Counted from the stretch's first letter, positions 46,180 to 58,906 are shown. The stretch is DNA of 64,000 bases from Cololabis saira (GCF_033807715.1 NC_084590.1:4744593-4808592), one strand, 5' to 3'. Notes: a model not told the origin generated them from the letters alone. Numbers and translations: made by a program.

Positions 46180-46677
46180 TTAAAGGAGACCTATTATGGC
46201 ATAAACGGGCCTTGAATGTCTTAAAAACAAGCTTTTGATTGTTTTTGCTAAATAAATTAGAAATTCAGCCTCTGAGCCATGTCTTTATCTTCCCATTCTC
46301 TAACCTCATTATCAATGCAGGATTCTGAGTGGGCGGGGCTATGATAATGAGGCTCTGTGCTGATTGGCTGCCTTAATGACGCCATACACCGCTACGGAAA
46401 GATGGAGGAAGCTCCGGCCGGCAGAGTTGTTGTGGTTGTTCCGGCAACAGTTAGTTGTGGGCGTGGTTTCACACATCGCTCCCGTTACGTAACGACGGGA
46501 GCAGAATCTGATTGGCTCGTAGATCCACATCACACTGGACGGCTCATCCGGGCGGCTGTACAGACACTGCAGAATTTGGTTGCTTTCCTCCTTCTCTGAG
46601 TTGGCAGGCTGAGGGGAGACCTCTTTATATATGTTAAAGCAAGAGAAAACCTGTTTTTCAGAATAGGTCCCCTTTAA
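46180..46677. mobile_element. TTAA-ended MITE
   Basis: Begins TTAAAGGAGACCTATT and ends AATAGGTCCCCTTTAA, inverted repeats that include TTAA. This is consistent with a piggyBac- or Kolobok-type TTAA target. The interior is CpG-containing but without a recognised protein. Confidence 0.75.
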
Positions 46678-47171
46678 GATGACAAATTATTGCACTTGTG
46701 GAAAGCAGCATTTTACTATCCACTTGCATTATTGATCATCGTCTCTAGAAATATTGCTTTTGATTTAAAAAAAAACATTTTTCTTAATCTAGATAATTAA
46801 TTTTGTTCCTTTTAAACCATTAAATAATTAAAATTGATTGGGCTTTTTCTTCGAGTTTTGAACAGAATGGTGTCTGTAGCCTGTTTTGAAAAATCAGAGA
46901 ATACCTTCCTCTAGTTTTTTTCCTTTCTCTATCAGTTAGGAACAGTTTTTCAGCCTTTTGTGACGTCAGTAGGAGATGAACATGATCGCTGGTTAATTTA
47001 CAGATCCTCTGTCTTACTGTAAATCTGGATCTTTTTCTAAAAACGGTTATTGGTATTTCCTTGTGAAGGAGTTTCTACTGATTCAAGCTCTAAACATTTT
47101 TAAACTGCAAATAAGGCACACTTGGCTGCACTTCCTCTGTCTCTCTTCTACATTCTGTACCAACATACTTC
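46678..47171. other. Intronic sequence, nothing recognised
   Basis: No exon, no named repeat. Confidence 0.4.
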
Positions 47172-47179
47172 TTTTAGTG

Positions 47180-47404
47180 CAGGGGTCACCAACCCTGGTC
47201 CTCGAGGGCCGGTGTCCTGCATGTTTTAGATGTTTCCCTGCTTTAACACACCTGATTCTAATTAATCATCGTCATCAGCTTGTCATCCAGGGCTGCACAG
47301 TTCTGTTAATGACACAGTCACTTGTATCATGGTGCAATGAAGCAGGGAAACATCTAAAACCTGCAGGGACACCGGCCCTCGAGGACCAGGGTTGGTGACC
47401 CCTG
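47180..47404. mobile_element. Palindromic hAT MITE with perfect 8 bp duplication
   Basis: Ends CAGGGGTCACCAACCCTGG and CCAGGGTTGGTGACCCCTG. TTTTAGTG flanks both sides (47172-47179 and 47405-47412). The best-kept copy of the family. Confidence 0.95.
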
Positions 47405-47412
47405 TTTTAGTG

Positions 47413-48352
47413 CTTTAATATAGCCATATTTCAGTGAACCTGTCCTCATATCAGTTTCTTTTTATTTATTTTTTTGTCATGAAAACAAAGTATAAAACAG
47501 TAACTGAATTTTAGACACAAGTCATTTTACAGCCTGTGGATCTGGGCTAATTGAAAAATGAATAACCACAACAATTTAAACACATTTGCACATACAGGTG
47601 ATCTCATTGCATTTATTTTCCCTCTAATGTGCCGGTGAAGCAGCTCGCTTAGAGAACAGTTAAAAACATGATGTGATTTTGCAGCAACTACCACTTTTGA
47701 TGCCAGTTCTGTGTTTGATTACTTGGTTATGAGCTTTATAGTAGTTTGAGACTTTACACTGAAGTTTGTTTATTTGCTTTGCAATTAAATGCTTAAAGAA
47801 ACATGGATGTAGACACAGATCTGTAGTGACCTGCAAGTAGCAGGCTGTAAAACCAAAAGAGCAGCCACGTCGTCAGGAGCACATTGACAGTAATGTATGA
47901 TGCACCATCCATACCAAATGATAATATTCACCCAAGTTTTAGATTGATATTGGATTCACATCTTGGTGGATGTATCTGTCATACACGATAAGTATCAGGT
48001 GGAGAGTGACATAAAGGTTAGCGTTATGTAAGTGCTTCAAGGACTTCAATTCAGTTCACCTTTATTTGTATGAGAAAGTGTCAACAAAGGTCATCTCAAG
48101 GCATCCAACAAGAACACATGTTCATTACACTCCGATCAATTACACTCCATTTTAACTCAATTATATTCCAAACCGAGTCAGTTCAGAGGGCCGCCCTCTA
48201 GGCCGAGTCCTCGGCCTAGGCCTGGGCAGAGTTCTCGGCTGTGGTTGTGGCTTTTTCAGGGGCAGGGGTAGGGCCAGGGGCAGGGGCAGAGTCCTTGACT
48301 TGGGCTGTGGCCAGGGCAGGGGCCTGGGCGCCGGCTCTTGCACAGGCAAGGG
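47413..48352. other. Intronic sequence before the minisatellite
   Basis: A LINE-3'-UTR-like patch (TTCAGTTCACCTTTATTTGT, about 48050-48170, minus orientation) is the only recognisable element. GC-rich sequence with GGGGCAGGGG units leads into the array. Confidence 0.4.
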
Positions 48353-49911
48353 AACAGAGACATGGTGGGGTGTGTCCTGGATCACCCCTGGAACAGGGAC
48401 ATGGTGGGGTGTGTCCTGGAACAGGGACATGGTGGGGTGTGTCCTGGAACAGGGACATGGTGGGGTGTGTCCTGGAAAAGGGACATGGTGGGGTGTGTCC
48501 TGGAACAGGGACATGGTGGGGTGCGTCCTGGAACAGAGACATGGTGGGGTGTGTCCTGGAACAGGGACATGGTGGGGTGTGTCCTGGAACAGGGACATGG
48601 TGGGGTGCGTCCTGGAACAGAGACATGGTGGGGTGTGTCCTGGAACAGGGACATGGTGGGGTGTGTCCTGGAACAGGGACATGGTGGGGTGTGTCTTGGA
48701 ACAGGGACATGGTGGGGTGTGTCCTGGAACAGGGACATGGTGGGGTGCGTCCTGGAACAGGGACATGGTGGGGTGTGTCCTGGATCACCCCTGGAACAGA
48801 GACATGGTGGGGTGTGTCCTGGATCACCCCTGGAACAGGGACATGGTGGGGTGTGTCCTGGATCACCCCTGGAACAGAGACATGGTGGGGTGTGTCCTGG
48901 ATCACCCCTGGAACAGAGACATGGTGGGGTGTGTCCTGGATCATCGCTGGAACAGGGACATGGTGGGGAGTCTCCTGGATCACCCCTGGAACAGAGACAT
49001 GTTGGGGTGTGTCCTGGATCACCGCTGGAACAGAGACATGGTGGGGAGTCTCCTGGATCACCCCTGGAACAGAGACATGTTGGGGTGTGTCCTGGATCAC
49101 CGCTGGAACAGAGACATGGTGGGGTGTGTCCTGGAACAGAGACATGGTGGGGTGTGTCCTGGAACAGAGGCATGGTGGGGTGTGTCCTGGAACAGAGACA
49201 TGGTGGGGTGTGTCCTGGAACAGGGACATGGTGGGGTGTGTCCTGGATCACCGCTGGAACAGGGACATGGTGGGGAGTCTCCTGGATCAACCCTGGAACA
49301 GGGACATGGTGGGGTGTGTCCTGGATCACCCCTGGAACAGGGACATGGTGGGGTGTGTCCTGGAACAGGGACATGGTGGGGTGTGTCCTGGAACAGGGAC
49401 ATGGTGGGGTGTGTCCTGGAACAGGGACATGGTGGGGTGTGTCCTGGACCACCCCTGGAACAGGGACATGGTGGGGTGTGTCCTGGAACAGGGACATGGT
49501 GGGGTGTGTCCTGGATCACCGCTGGAACAGGGACATGGTGGGGTGTGTCCTGGATCACCCCTGGAACAGGGACATGGTGGGGTGTGTCCTGGATCACCGC
49601 TGGAACAGGGACATGGTGGGGTGTGTCCTGGATCACCCCTGGAACATAGACATGGTGGGATGTGTCCTGGAACAGAGACATGGTGGGGTGCATCCTGGAA
49701 CAGGGACATGGTGGGGTGTGTCCTGGATCACCCCTGGAACAGAGACATGGTGGGGTGTGTCCTGGAACAGAGACATGGTGGGGTGTGTCCTGGAACAGGG
49801 ACATGGTGGGGTGTGTCCTGGATCACCGCTGGAACAGGGACATGGTGGGGTGTGTCCTGGAACAGGGACATGGTGGGGTGTGTCCTGGACCACCCTGGAA
49901 CAGAGACATGT
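48353..49911. repeat. 28 bp minisatellite, about 1.56 kb
   Basis: The unit is CTGGAACAGGGACATGGTGG plus GGTGTGTC (28 bp), repeated about 50 times with AGG/AGA and GTG/GCG variants. Many units carry an extra 11 bp (CTGGATCACCC or CTGGATCACCG), giving a 39 bp form; these cluster in the middle and right. All three plus frames and the minus frames stay open for hundreds of codons because the unit lacks stop codons. Confidence 0.96.
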
Positions 49912-50149
49912 GGACCTTCACATTTGTTACTGTAACACCTCACACTGTGAAAGTCCTGGAGAGACTCCTATTGGCACACATGTGTAACTGAACACGCATC
50001 ATCTTCTAGGTTCAACAAGCTCCTGGTCACTTGGGCAAAGCAAGCAGTGCTATGAGATTCATGTTCTTTGATTTCCCCAATGAATTTTCATACTGCTCAG
50101 CTTTCGCTGCTTTGTGACAAACATAGATGGATGCCACCACAATCATTGG
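49912..50149. other. Intronic sequence right of the minisatellite
   Basis: Nothing recognised. Confidence 0.35.
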
Positions 50150-50720
50150 GATTATTGACTACCCAACAGTTTTGTTAGACTCACGGGTTGTGTATCATTG
50201 GGTGGTCAACATCACAGGAGTACCACAAGGCACTGTACTCCTGCTGTTTCTTATCAGTCTATAAACCTCAGACAGAGAACTGGTAAACCACTTTGTGGCT
50301 TGGTGCGTTCCATTTTAATTTGAGCAATAAGACTCAGAAATGATTGTGGATTTAAGGAGACCAAGAATAAGCCAAACACTATTTCGGTCCTGGGAGAAAA
50401 TGTAGAAGAGGTGGATGGCCGCTGATATCTGGGTCTTCACCAGGACAACAGGCTGAACAGGAGATGCAACACTGACCCCATCTACATGAAGGGATTGTAC
50501 ATGTCGGGGAAGTTTTGGACCTTCAATGTTTGCGGTGAAAAGTTGCACATCTTTATGGGCAGCAGCATGATAATTACTGATTCAAAGAGACTGAATAAGT
50601 TCACTGTTTTGGATCTAAGCAGAGGACTACTCTAGAGTCCCTGGAGCTAATTGTGGAAAGAACGATGTTGTAAACCCTGTACATCCTTTACTCAGCAGTG
50701 ATTATAACACAACAGTGTGC
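50150..50720 (+). mobile_element. Highly decayed LINE reverse transcriptase fragment
   Basis: Broken translations include SEMIVDLRRPRIS, then SGKFWTFNVC and KLHIFM in shifting frames. They match the order of the region after the RT catalytic motif in L2/Rex1-like LINEs. Stops are frequent. No ends can be set. Confidence 0.5.
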
Positions 50721-50740
50721 ATTTTTCTCTCATGGAATAG

Positions 50741-50869
<129 letters not shown>

Positions 50870-51975
50870 TAATTCAGTATCTGTATCTTTCTACGGTATG
50901 AATCTGCTTACAATTAAGAATATTGTAAAATTGTAACACAATAGTAATGTTACAGTAAGTTGAGCCTTTTTTTTCTTCATGTAAAACTAAAACAATAACC
51001 AGATATCTTGCTTTAAAAGCAGTATTAATTTCTGTTGAAAATGTAGTGTGTATTTTATCAGACATAAAATTGTTCTAGATCCATTTAAAATTCAGCTCCT
51101 CCAACTTCTGTTTTTGACTAAAAATATAAACTGCACTCAGCAAATGCTTCCTTGGTTGTTTCAACACTAGACTGAACTTCCTTAACCACACAGGGATATG
51201 AAGAATACACACACAAGCTTGGTTCCTTGAAAGATCATTATGGTTCTTTTCAACATCATTTTAAACAGTCTAAACCTTTCTGAAAAAAGAACAAATCTAG
51301 TAAATGTGATTTCAGTATCCAAGGTAAACACTTAAAATTCAGTTTTATATGGCTCACTGTGTGTAGTTTTGGGTTGTAGACATTTAAGTTGGTGCTACAG
51401 TATATCATTAAAATTAGAGAGTACTCCTAATGCTGAAGTAAGTCTGCGATTGCTGTTGGCTTGGTCTCAGTCAGTGGTTGCAAGCATCACAAGCCAGTGC
51501 CTCTATGTTGCCAAAGCTCTGGTGGAAACTTGCTGTTCTGTTGGAGAATTCTCCAGCTCCTCAAATTCAAATCTCACCTAAAAGAGCCTTAATTCACATA
51601 ATTTATATGTTCTGTAGCATTTAATTATATGGACATAAATATGTGAGAAACACAAATGTCTCTCATCTCTGTTTCTCAGTATCCCTAATAATGTGTTTGT
51701 AGATACCTAATGAAGGACCATAGGCTATATCCACATTAATACAGTTTATCTTATAGTCTATCTAGTTGTTAGAATTAACCTTGGGATCCACATTCAGCAA
51801 ATTCCTTATAAATGCAAAAAAGAGAGAAAAACATCTATTGCAGACCCCTATTGATTGGTAAATGCAATTGTATGAAAAGGCTAAAACATAAATATTTGTA
51901 AATGATTGATGACCCACTCCTATTGGAAAATATTTGCTAATTTTAAATTGATATGTCAGCAACGAATGTAATAAA
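50870..51975. other. Start of bcas3 intron after the 50783 exon
   Basis: AT-rich, no repeat or exon recognised. Confidence 0.4.
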
Positions 51976-51979
51976 AGTT

Positions 51980-52500
51980 AAAACAGTTAACCGTTATGTA
52001 GAATCCCCTCCTCTTGTAACAGCTGTCTCTAAACATCTGGGAAGTGGGAGTTCTGGGAGAAGAATGTCGTCCCATTCTTGTCTGATGTCGGATTCAAGCA
52101 GCTCAACAGTCTTTGGCTTGCATTCTTTGACAGTTTGTCACAGATGGGTGAACCTTTGCTCATTTTCACATCTGATAGGTTCTACCTCCTTGAAATACTC
52201 CTCCTTTTATACCCAATCATGTTACTGACCTTTTTCCAGTTAACCTTATTAGTTGTTGAATGCTGCTCCAGTTGTTTTTGATTCATGCTAATTATTTTTC
52301 CAGCTTTGTTGCCCATGTTCCAACTTTTTTGAGATATGATGTTGCCATCAAATTCAAAATGAGCTAATACTTTCCATAAAATAGCTAAATATCTCAATTT
52401 CAGCATCTGATATGTTTTTTTATGTTCTACTGGAGATAAAATACGGGTTAGATTGCATGGCACATATTCATTGTAATGTTGATCATATATAATATACAGA
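51980..52500. mobile_element. Dispersed DNA-repeat fragment, class unassigned
   Basis: Phrases such as CATCTGGGAAGTGGGAGTTC, AATTCAAAATGAGCTAATA and CAGCATCTGATATGTT belong to a repeat I know as common in fish genomes. No complete terminal repeat is present here and no open frame survives. Confidence 0.45.
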
Positions 52501-52512
52501 ATATATCTATCT

Positions 52513-52870
52513 AGGGCTGTCAAACAATTAATTTTTTTAATCGCGATTAATCACATGTTGTCCATAGTTAACTTGCGATTAATCGCGTATTAATTGCACA
52601 TTTATTCACACATCTTTTGCTATTTTTTTTAAATGTTTTTAATACTGTTAACAACATGGGAAAGGGCAAATATGCTTGTTTTATGCCAATGTTTATTCAA
52701 CTTTCCACAAAAAAAAGCTTTTGACCTGAATCTAGCATTTCTTCATAAATACAACCACAATGTAGTCCCCAACTTTACACTTATAAAGACTAACTTAAGA
52801 TTCCTTGTTTTTTTAAGCAGCTCAATGTAAAACGATGAACCATATGCATCACAAACATTGTACAAGAGGT
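52513..52870. mobile_element. Fragment of a TAGGGCTGTCAAAC-ended element
   Basis: TAGGGCTGTCAAACAATTAA, then AATCGCGATTAATCACATG, and GGGAAAGGGCAAATATGCTT are typical of one hAT-like fish repeat family. The right end was not found. Confidence 0.5.
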
Positions 52871-53049
52871 GCATTGGTCAGTTACATTTTCCATGTAACT
52901 ATGTCTAAACTCATATGGAGAACCAAATACTTATTTACCGAGGAATTTACCAATTAATACTGTAAAAATCCTATAATGTGATTTCCTGGATTCTTTCCCT
53001 CCATTCTGTCTCTCATAGTTGAAGTTACCTATGATGAAAATGACAGGCC

Positions 53050-53119
53050 TCTCTTATCTTTTTAAGTGGGAGAACTTGTGCAATTGGTGGCTGAATAAAT
53101 ACTTTTTTGCCCCACTATT
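53050..53119. mobile_element. End of a Tc1-like element
   Basis: GGCTGAATAAATACTTTTTT then GCCCCACTATTA resembles a Tc1-type terminal repeat (TAGTGGGGCAAAAAAGTATT on the minus strand). Only one end is seen. Confidence 0.45.
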
Positions 53120-53877
53120 AGTGCTGATATCAATGTTGTCTTGATACTAAGAAACCATGAACATGGAAAAATGAAGTCAGCTAATGTGTTCAATTATGCG
53201 TTTTGTATGCCAGCTTTCTCATAAACCAGTATGGCACTTTTGGTATGTCCCTTTGCCCTGAGGTATGTTCATTTCATTAATGATTATTGACACAATAAAC
53301 CTCGACTACTCTGACAGATCGTTGCTTTTTTTAGGTGATCAATCATCCATCATGACAAATCTTTTCCCTTTCATTTGAAATATATGGTCTCCTCTTTTCG
53401 CTCATCGCCATTCATCATCACTTGAAGCTGGATTTTGTGCCAGTGGTAGGAAAAAAAAGCACACCAACCACTTTCAGCTGTTGGACACCAGTGTTGCATG
53501 AATAATGAAGACTTCCCCTGCACAACACTATACTTAGCAGTGATTCATAGTATCTGACAACCAACAGTACTGACATACCATCTTATAGTAACATCAGTAA
53601 TTTTGCCCCAATGATGGCAACCAGTTGTTTTCCATTGAATTAATCATGAACTATTATTGTATTTGCTGCTGCATTTCTTTGTGACTCTTCAAGACTAATT
53701 TACGGTAGTGTCAATTTTAAAAGTCAGCTTTGTATCGGAGTCTATAACATCTATGTAGCTTAAAGTCAGATCCTAAAGACATCTTAGTCTGGTTTTGCCG
53801 CTAAAGTCTCCCCTTTATCTATATTAACTTATATTACATATAGTCTAACTTGTGCTAAATGAAAGTTTGATCTCTAT
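53120..53877. other. Intronic sequence, nothing recognised
   Basis: No exon or repeat family supported. Confidence 0.35.
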
Positions 53878-54500
53878 TGACTGCGTTTCCATGCATCAAT
53901 AACCCTTTTAAAACCCGAATATTGGCAATAACCCAAATTTGCACAGCCATGTAAACACCAATAACCCCTTTGAATAACCCCAATCTGCTCATATTCAGGT
54001 TTTAAAAAACCCCAATATGAGCCCTGGGTTACTCCTTTTAAAACTGAATATTGGGTCATGTAAACACCAAACGGAATATCCCCATCAAACGGAACAGGAA
54101 TCTGTTTTCTGCACATGCTCTGTTCACAAGGAATCCTGGTCTTTTGAGTCCAGGAAGTTCTTCTAAACACGGAGAAACACAAGACCAGGAGGAGACTAAT
54201 CACTTCATAAATGTAATGAAGGATATGAACATTTCTGCATTTGTAGACGGTAAAAGTACCGGGATAGAAGATTTACAAGAAGGTGAGAGAAAAGTTGCGC
54301 GAAGCAGCATTTGTTTTGAATTTGGATACAGGAAGAAGAAGCGAAAATGACGGTAATTGCGTCATGATGTTCTCCGTGCGTCGCTGGTTTGATCCAGATA
54401 TCCTGAATGATTAATTACCATGTAAACGGAATATTCCCAATGTTTCAGTAACCAGAATATTAGCAATAACCTGAATTTTGACTGCATGTAAACGTAGTCA
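53878..54500. mobile_element. TIR element (TGACTGCGTTTCCATGCA)
   Basis: Left TGACTGCGTTTCCATGCA and right TGCATGTAAACGTAGTCA are inverted. The interior has repeated AACCCGAATATTGG/GAATAACCCC motifs and a block shared with 30274-30660. Short frames in it are not conserved between copies. Confidence 0.8.
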
Positions 54501-55560
54501 TTGATTTACAAATGTTTCATCATGAAGTTTGAGTGTGTTTACAAGAACTTTTGAAGACTGTCTGGGTGCAACTTACAAATGGTACAGGGAGAGAAAATAT
54601 CTTGTTGAATTATACCATAAATGGTTATTAAGATACAAAAATAAAATCTAGTGATAATGTGTACACACAATGTTTAGAACATTGACCCCCATCAGAGCAC
54701 GACAGAGATCTAACTCTTTGTACCACACAGAGCTTTACAAAAGCATTATGAGTTACCTTTGTGTATGACTTGTAGTGTTTTTCAACGAGGTCAATGAAAG
54801 GTTACAGAGGAGAAGATTATGGAAGTACATGTATTATTTATTTCAACTGCTTTAAGTACTGGCAGGATGGATAGGACCCATGTTATAAAAGTTTTAAATA
54901 ACATTTAACTGGCAAAGATTTGATCACAGCAGGTGTCACTCAGTAATGTTAAGGCTGGTTTTTGTGGCAATGTTTTCCTCTTTTCATTTCCCCTTTTTTC
55001 ATTTGGGGAAAAAAAACAGCTTTTTCTTGTTCATCTATATTCCGGGCTTTTGGTAGATTTCAACCAACACACAATGGCAGCTTTAGAAGTGTGTTGGAAT
55101 TGGATGAAAGCAAAGCACAGTAATAAGAAGCAGGAGACAGCGGGACACATGAGGGGAGTAATTCTCTCAGCAGAAAATAAATATGAATTGTACTACTGGG
55201 GGGAAATGCGCTGATTGCAATCTTCTAGGCCGCAAACAGTGTCTCACTGTGGCCGGCCATTAAAAGGCCAATTGTCTGCATGCGAGGCTGTGGGTGGGCG
55301 GATTTAAAAAGCCCCGAAAATAGGTGTCGATTTTGATACGAAAGGTTTCCTGAATAGAGAAGGAAGTATAGAGAAGGAAGAACTGGTTTTCCAAAGGGAA
55401 TGTATTCATCCACATTCTTTCAGAGTTTACAGCCTTTCATCATCCGTTGTCTTGGAAAGTTGGGCAGTGTTTCTCCTGACAAATGACCATTGAGGGAATG
55501 CAAAATGTGCGGTCCACATCTTTGTGTCATTTCTTTCTTTTTTTTTGGGGTACATCAACC
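54501..55560. other. Intronic sequence
   Basis: A 93-codon frame at 54933-55214 is AT-biased and unsupported. No repeat family was identified. Confidence 0.4.
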
Positions 55561-55563
55561 TTA

Positions 55564-56134
55564 TACCCCGTCCACACGTAGCCGGATATCTGCGGGTATC
55601 TGCTAAACCGGAGATATTTTCCTACGTTTTGACCTGTCATCCACACGAAAACGCAAATAAACGAAGCTTTAAAAAAACTCTGGGCAAAGTGAAGATTTTT
55701 GAAAACTCCGTTTATGTAGATGCGTGTAGACACACACAACCGGAGTTTTGCGTTTTCGAACGTCACATTATGCTCCAAAACAACAACAAATCTGCTCTGA
55801 CGTGCGACTTTTGTTTACTACAGATGATCCAGCATCTGTTCTCCAAGCTATTAAATAAATGGTCTCTGGTCTTGACCACCGCTTACTGCGTTACACCGAC
55901 ACAGAGCCTACAACCGTAGGGTACGCGGCGACGCGCACCCTACGGTGCCCGCGGAGCCCGCAGAGCCGCCGCGGAGCCCGCGGAGGTGCAGCTTCCCGGG
56001 AGCCGCAGATGATCTACAGGTTAGAATGCTTATGAATGTGGTCGAAAATCGGTTATGTGTGGATGCAAATTTTTTTATAAACGGAGGGGGGAAATATTCG
56101 TTTTTAAAAATACCCGGCTACGTGTGGACGGGGT
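55564..56134. mobile_element. TIR element (ACCCCGTCCACACGTAGCC) with a nested GC-rich MITE
   Basis: Left ACCCCGTCCACACGTAGCCG and right CGGCTACGTGTGGACGGGGT are near-perfect inverted repeats. Near 55885-55950 the sequence GCGTTACACCGACACAGAGC plus GTACGCGGCGACGCGCACCC matches the small MITE at 24765. It is followed by a CCCGCGGAG triplet-like repeat (55947-55985). Confidence 0.85.
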
Positions 56135-56179
56135 CTTAGTCACACTCGGGATGCTTTTACCCTGTGGAATCTATTCACT

Positions 56180-56847
56180 GGCCACGGTTACATGATGTTT
56201 TTCAATTCGGAATGAATTATTCCCAATTAAACTATTTTCCTTCGAGTTTACATGGAAATAGTAATTCCGAATTGAGGTTCACATGGAAAACAAGTTTGAT
56301 GGGGTTTATCCAATTCCTCTACAGGTCTGGGGGTTGGGACGGTTCTGATTGGATAGGGGGGCGGACCGGAAGTTAAACTACCGGAAGAAAAACTAACTTA
56401 GCCGCTACAACTTTGAAAAGTTCACAATTTTGATGTTTCCTGTTTCCATTTGTTCTTTTAATTATTTCCACGTCCTCCAAGCTATTTATTAAATAAATGT
56501 TCTCTGCTCTTGACCAGCGTTTACTGCTGCTGCATCTTGAAACTTTGTTTGGAAAACCAGCCCAGTGGAATATAAGATCATGGAGACAGACGGGCGAGGG
56601 AACGAGCAGAAAGAAAGACCGGGATTAATTTAAAGTGGAATGAGTGAATACATGATCACGGAATTATTCTATTTGGATTTAAAATCTGAATAAACCAGCC
56701 ACTTACTTCGGAATTAAGTTTAATTCGGAATGGCCATTTTCATTGGGAATTAGGTGTTTACATGGTAATGTTTACTCATTTTAAATCGGATTTAATTTTA
56801 ATTCTGAATTAAAGAGGAATTAAACTTCCCATGTTAAGTACGCACTG
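56180..56847. mobile_element. Inverse copy of the element at 42633, without the nested MITE
   Basis: Begins CACGGTTACATGATGTTTTT and ends CATGTTAAGTACGCACT. CCACTTACTTCGGAATTAAG (56699-56718) is the uninterrupted counterpart of the site that received the TA-site MITE in the other copy. Confidence 0.85.
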
Positions 56848-57518
56848 ACTGAAGCTGGATACTCAGCATTTTGTACTTTCTACACAAACACTCATTCTGG
56901 TCCAGTACACAAAGCAATCAGCATTACTTGTTTCAGTTGCCGTCCACTACTGTAGTAATCACTTGATCTATCTATCACATGTAGCTGTTTTTTAAAACCT
57001 AGAAATTGTATTTTGGTAACTGTACCGTTTCCTTCAGACAGTCATCTTTATATAGAGTTCAGCATCTTGAGTGGAAAAAATGTTTGATGACAGAAACATC
57101 AGAGAAGAAAGGAGCCGTTTGGTGTTAAGGGCTGGTAGGGGAGGCACTTTTGCTCTGACGCCATACCACAGGAACTCGGCCTGATTACGGTCAAGCCTCA
57201 AATTGCAGTCTTCTAAAGAGGAACATCTCCTTCAATCTGAGCGCCCCAATCTCCCAAATTTCCTGATCCTGTTCCCGATTTCAGAAATGAGACATTTAGG
57301 GAAAAACATGGGATCACTCCACTTAATGCAACATGGTTTTTTTTCTTTCTTCATTTTCAAAATGCCTACTGGGTTTCTAGTGGGATGTTATTCGATCCTA
57401 AGTAAACCAGATGAAAAGCAAAATAAGTTTCATTTCACTTATATTTCTCCATCTTATTTTAGCTCTGTCGTATATTTGTTTATTCATCCTTTTTTTAAAA
57501 TGTTGCTAAATGTTTTTC
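56848..57518. other. Intronic sequence
   Basis: No features recognised. Confidence 0.35.
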
Positions 57519-57522
57519 TTAA

Positions 57523-58906
57523 CCCTTGTACGGTCTTTGGGTCAAAATGACCTAATTCTCCTATCCTTCCTTCCTTCCTTCCTTCCTTCCTTCCTTCCTT
57601 CCTTCCTTCCTTCCTTCCTTCCTTCCTTCCTTCCTTCCTTCCTTCCTTCCTTCCTTCCTTCCTTCCTTCCTTCCTTCCTTCCTTCCTTCCCTGTTTTCTC
57701 CCTTCCTTCCTTCCTTCCTTCCTTCCTTCCTTCCTTCCTTCCTTCCTTCCTTCCTTCCTTCCTTCCTTCCTTCCTTCCTTCCTTCCTTCCTTCCTTCCCT
57801 GTTTTCTCCTTCCTTCCTTCCTTCCTTCCTTCCTTCCTTCCTTCCTTCCTTCCTTCCTTCCTTCCTTCCTTCCTTCCCTGTTTTCTCCCTTCCTTCCTTC
57901 CTTCCTTCCTTCCTTCCTTCCTTCCTTCCTTCCTTCCTTCCTTCCTTCCTTCCTTCCTTCCCTGTTTTCTCCCTTCCTTCCTTCCTTCCTTCCTTCCTTC
58001 CTTCCTTCCTTCCTTCCTTCCTTCCTTCCTTCCTTCCTTCCTTCCTTCCTTCCTTCCTTCCTTCCTTCCTTCCTTCCTTCCTTCCTTCCTTCCTTCTTTC
58101 CTTCCTTCCTTCCTTCCTTCCTTCCTTCCTTCCTTCCTTCCTTCCTTCCTTCCCTGTTTTCTTCCTTCCTTCCTTCCTTCCTTCCTTCCTTCCTTCCTTC
58201 CTTCCTTCCTTCCTTCCTTCCTTCCTTCCTTCCTTCCTTCCTTCCTTCCTTCCTTCCCTGTTTTCTCCCTTCCTTCTTTCCTTCCTCCTTCCTTCCTTCC
58301 TTCCTTCCTTCCTTCCTTCCTTCCTTCTTTTTTGCTTCCTTCCTTCTTTCCTCCTGCTTTCTCCTTCCTTTTTCCCTTCCTTCCTTCCTTCCTTCCTTCC
58401 TTCCTTCCTTCCTTCCTTCCTTCCTTCCTTCCTTCTTTTTTTGCTTCCTTCCTTCTTTCCTCCTGCTTTCTCCTTCCTTCCTTCCTTCCTTCCTTCCTTC
58501 CTTCCTTCCTTCCTTCCTTCCTTCCTTCCTTCCTTCCTTCCTTCCTTCCTTCCTTCCTTCCTTCCTTCCTTCCTTCTTCCCTGTTTTCTCCCTTCCTTCC
58601 TTCCTTCCTTCTTTTTTGCTTCCTTCCTTCTTTCCTCCTGCTTTCTCCTTCCTTTTTCCCTTCCTTCCTTCCTTCCTTCCTTCCTTCCTTCCTTCCTTCC
58701 TTCCTTCCTTCCTTCCTTCCTTCCTTCCTTCCTTCCTTCTTTTTTGCTTCCTTCCTTCTTTCCTCCTGCTTTCTCCTTCCTTCCTTCCTTCCTTCCTTCC
58801 TTCCTTCCTTCCTTCCTTCCTTCCTTCCTTCCTTCCTTCCTTCCTTCCTTCCTTCCTTCCTTCCTTCTTCTCTTCCTCCTTCCTTGACCCGAAGACAGCA
58901 CAAGGG
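57523..58906. mobile_element. piggyBac-like element filled by a TTCC array
   Basis: Flanked by TTAA at 57519-57522 and 58907-58910. Ends CCCTTGTACGGTCTTTGGGT and GACCCGAAGACAGCACAAGG plus G are inverted with mismatches. Between them lies about 1.3 kb of TTCC units interrupted by CTGTTTTCTC and by TTTTTTGCTTCCTTCCTTC plus CTCCTGCTTTCTCC blocks. All long frames (PSFL or GRKE repeats) come from the array. Confidence 0.9.

Noticed and set aside
48353..49911. CRISPR-like array (28 bp repeats)
   Set aside because: Units are directly adjacent without unique spacers. The genome is vertebrate and no cas genes exist.
48241..49987. Very long open frames (449-564 codons) over the 48.3-49.9 kb array as a repeat protein gene
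   Set aside because: The unit is 28 bp, not a multiple of three, and all plus frames as well as minus frames are open. This is what a stop-free minisatellite gives, and splice context and start are lacking.
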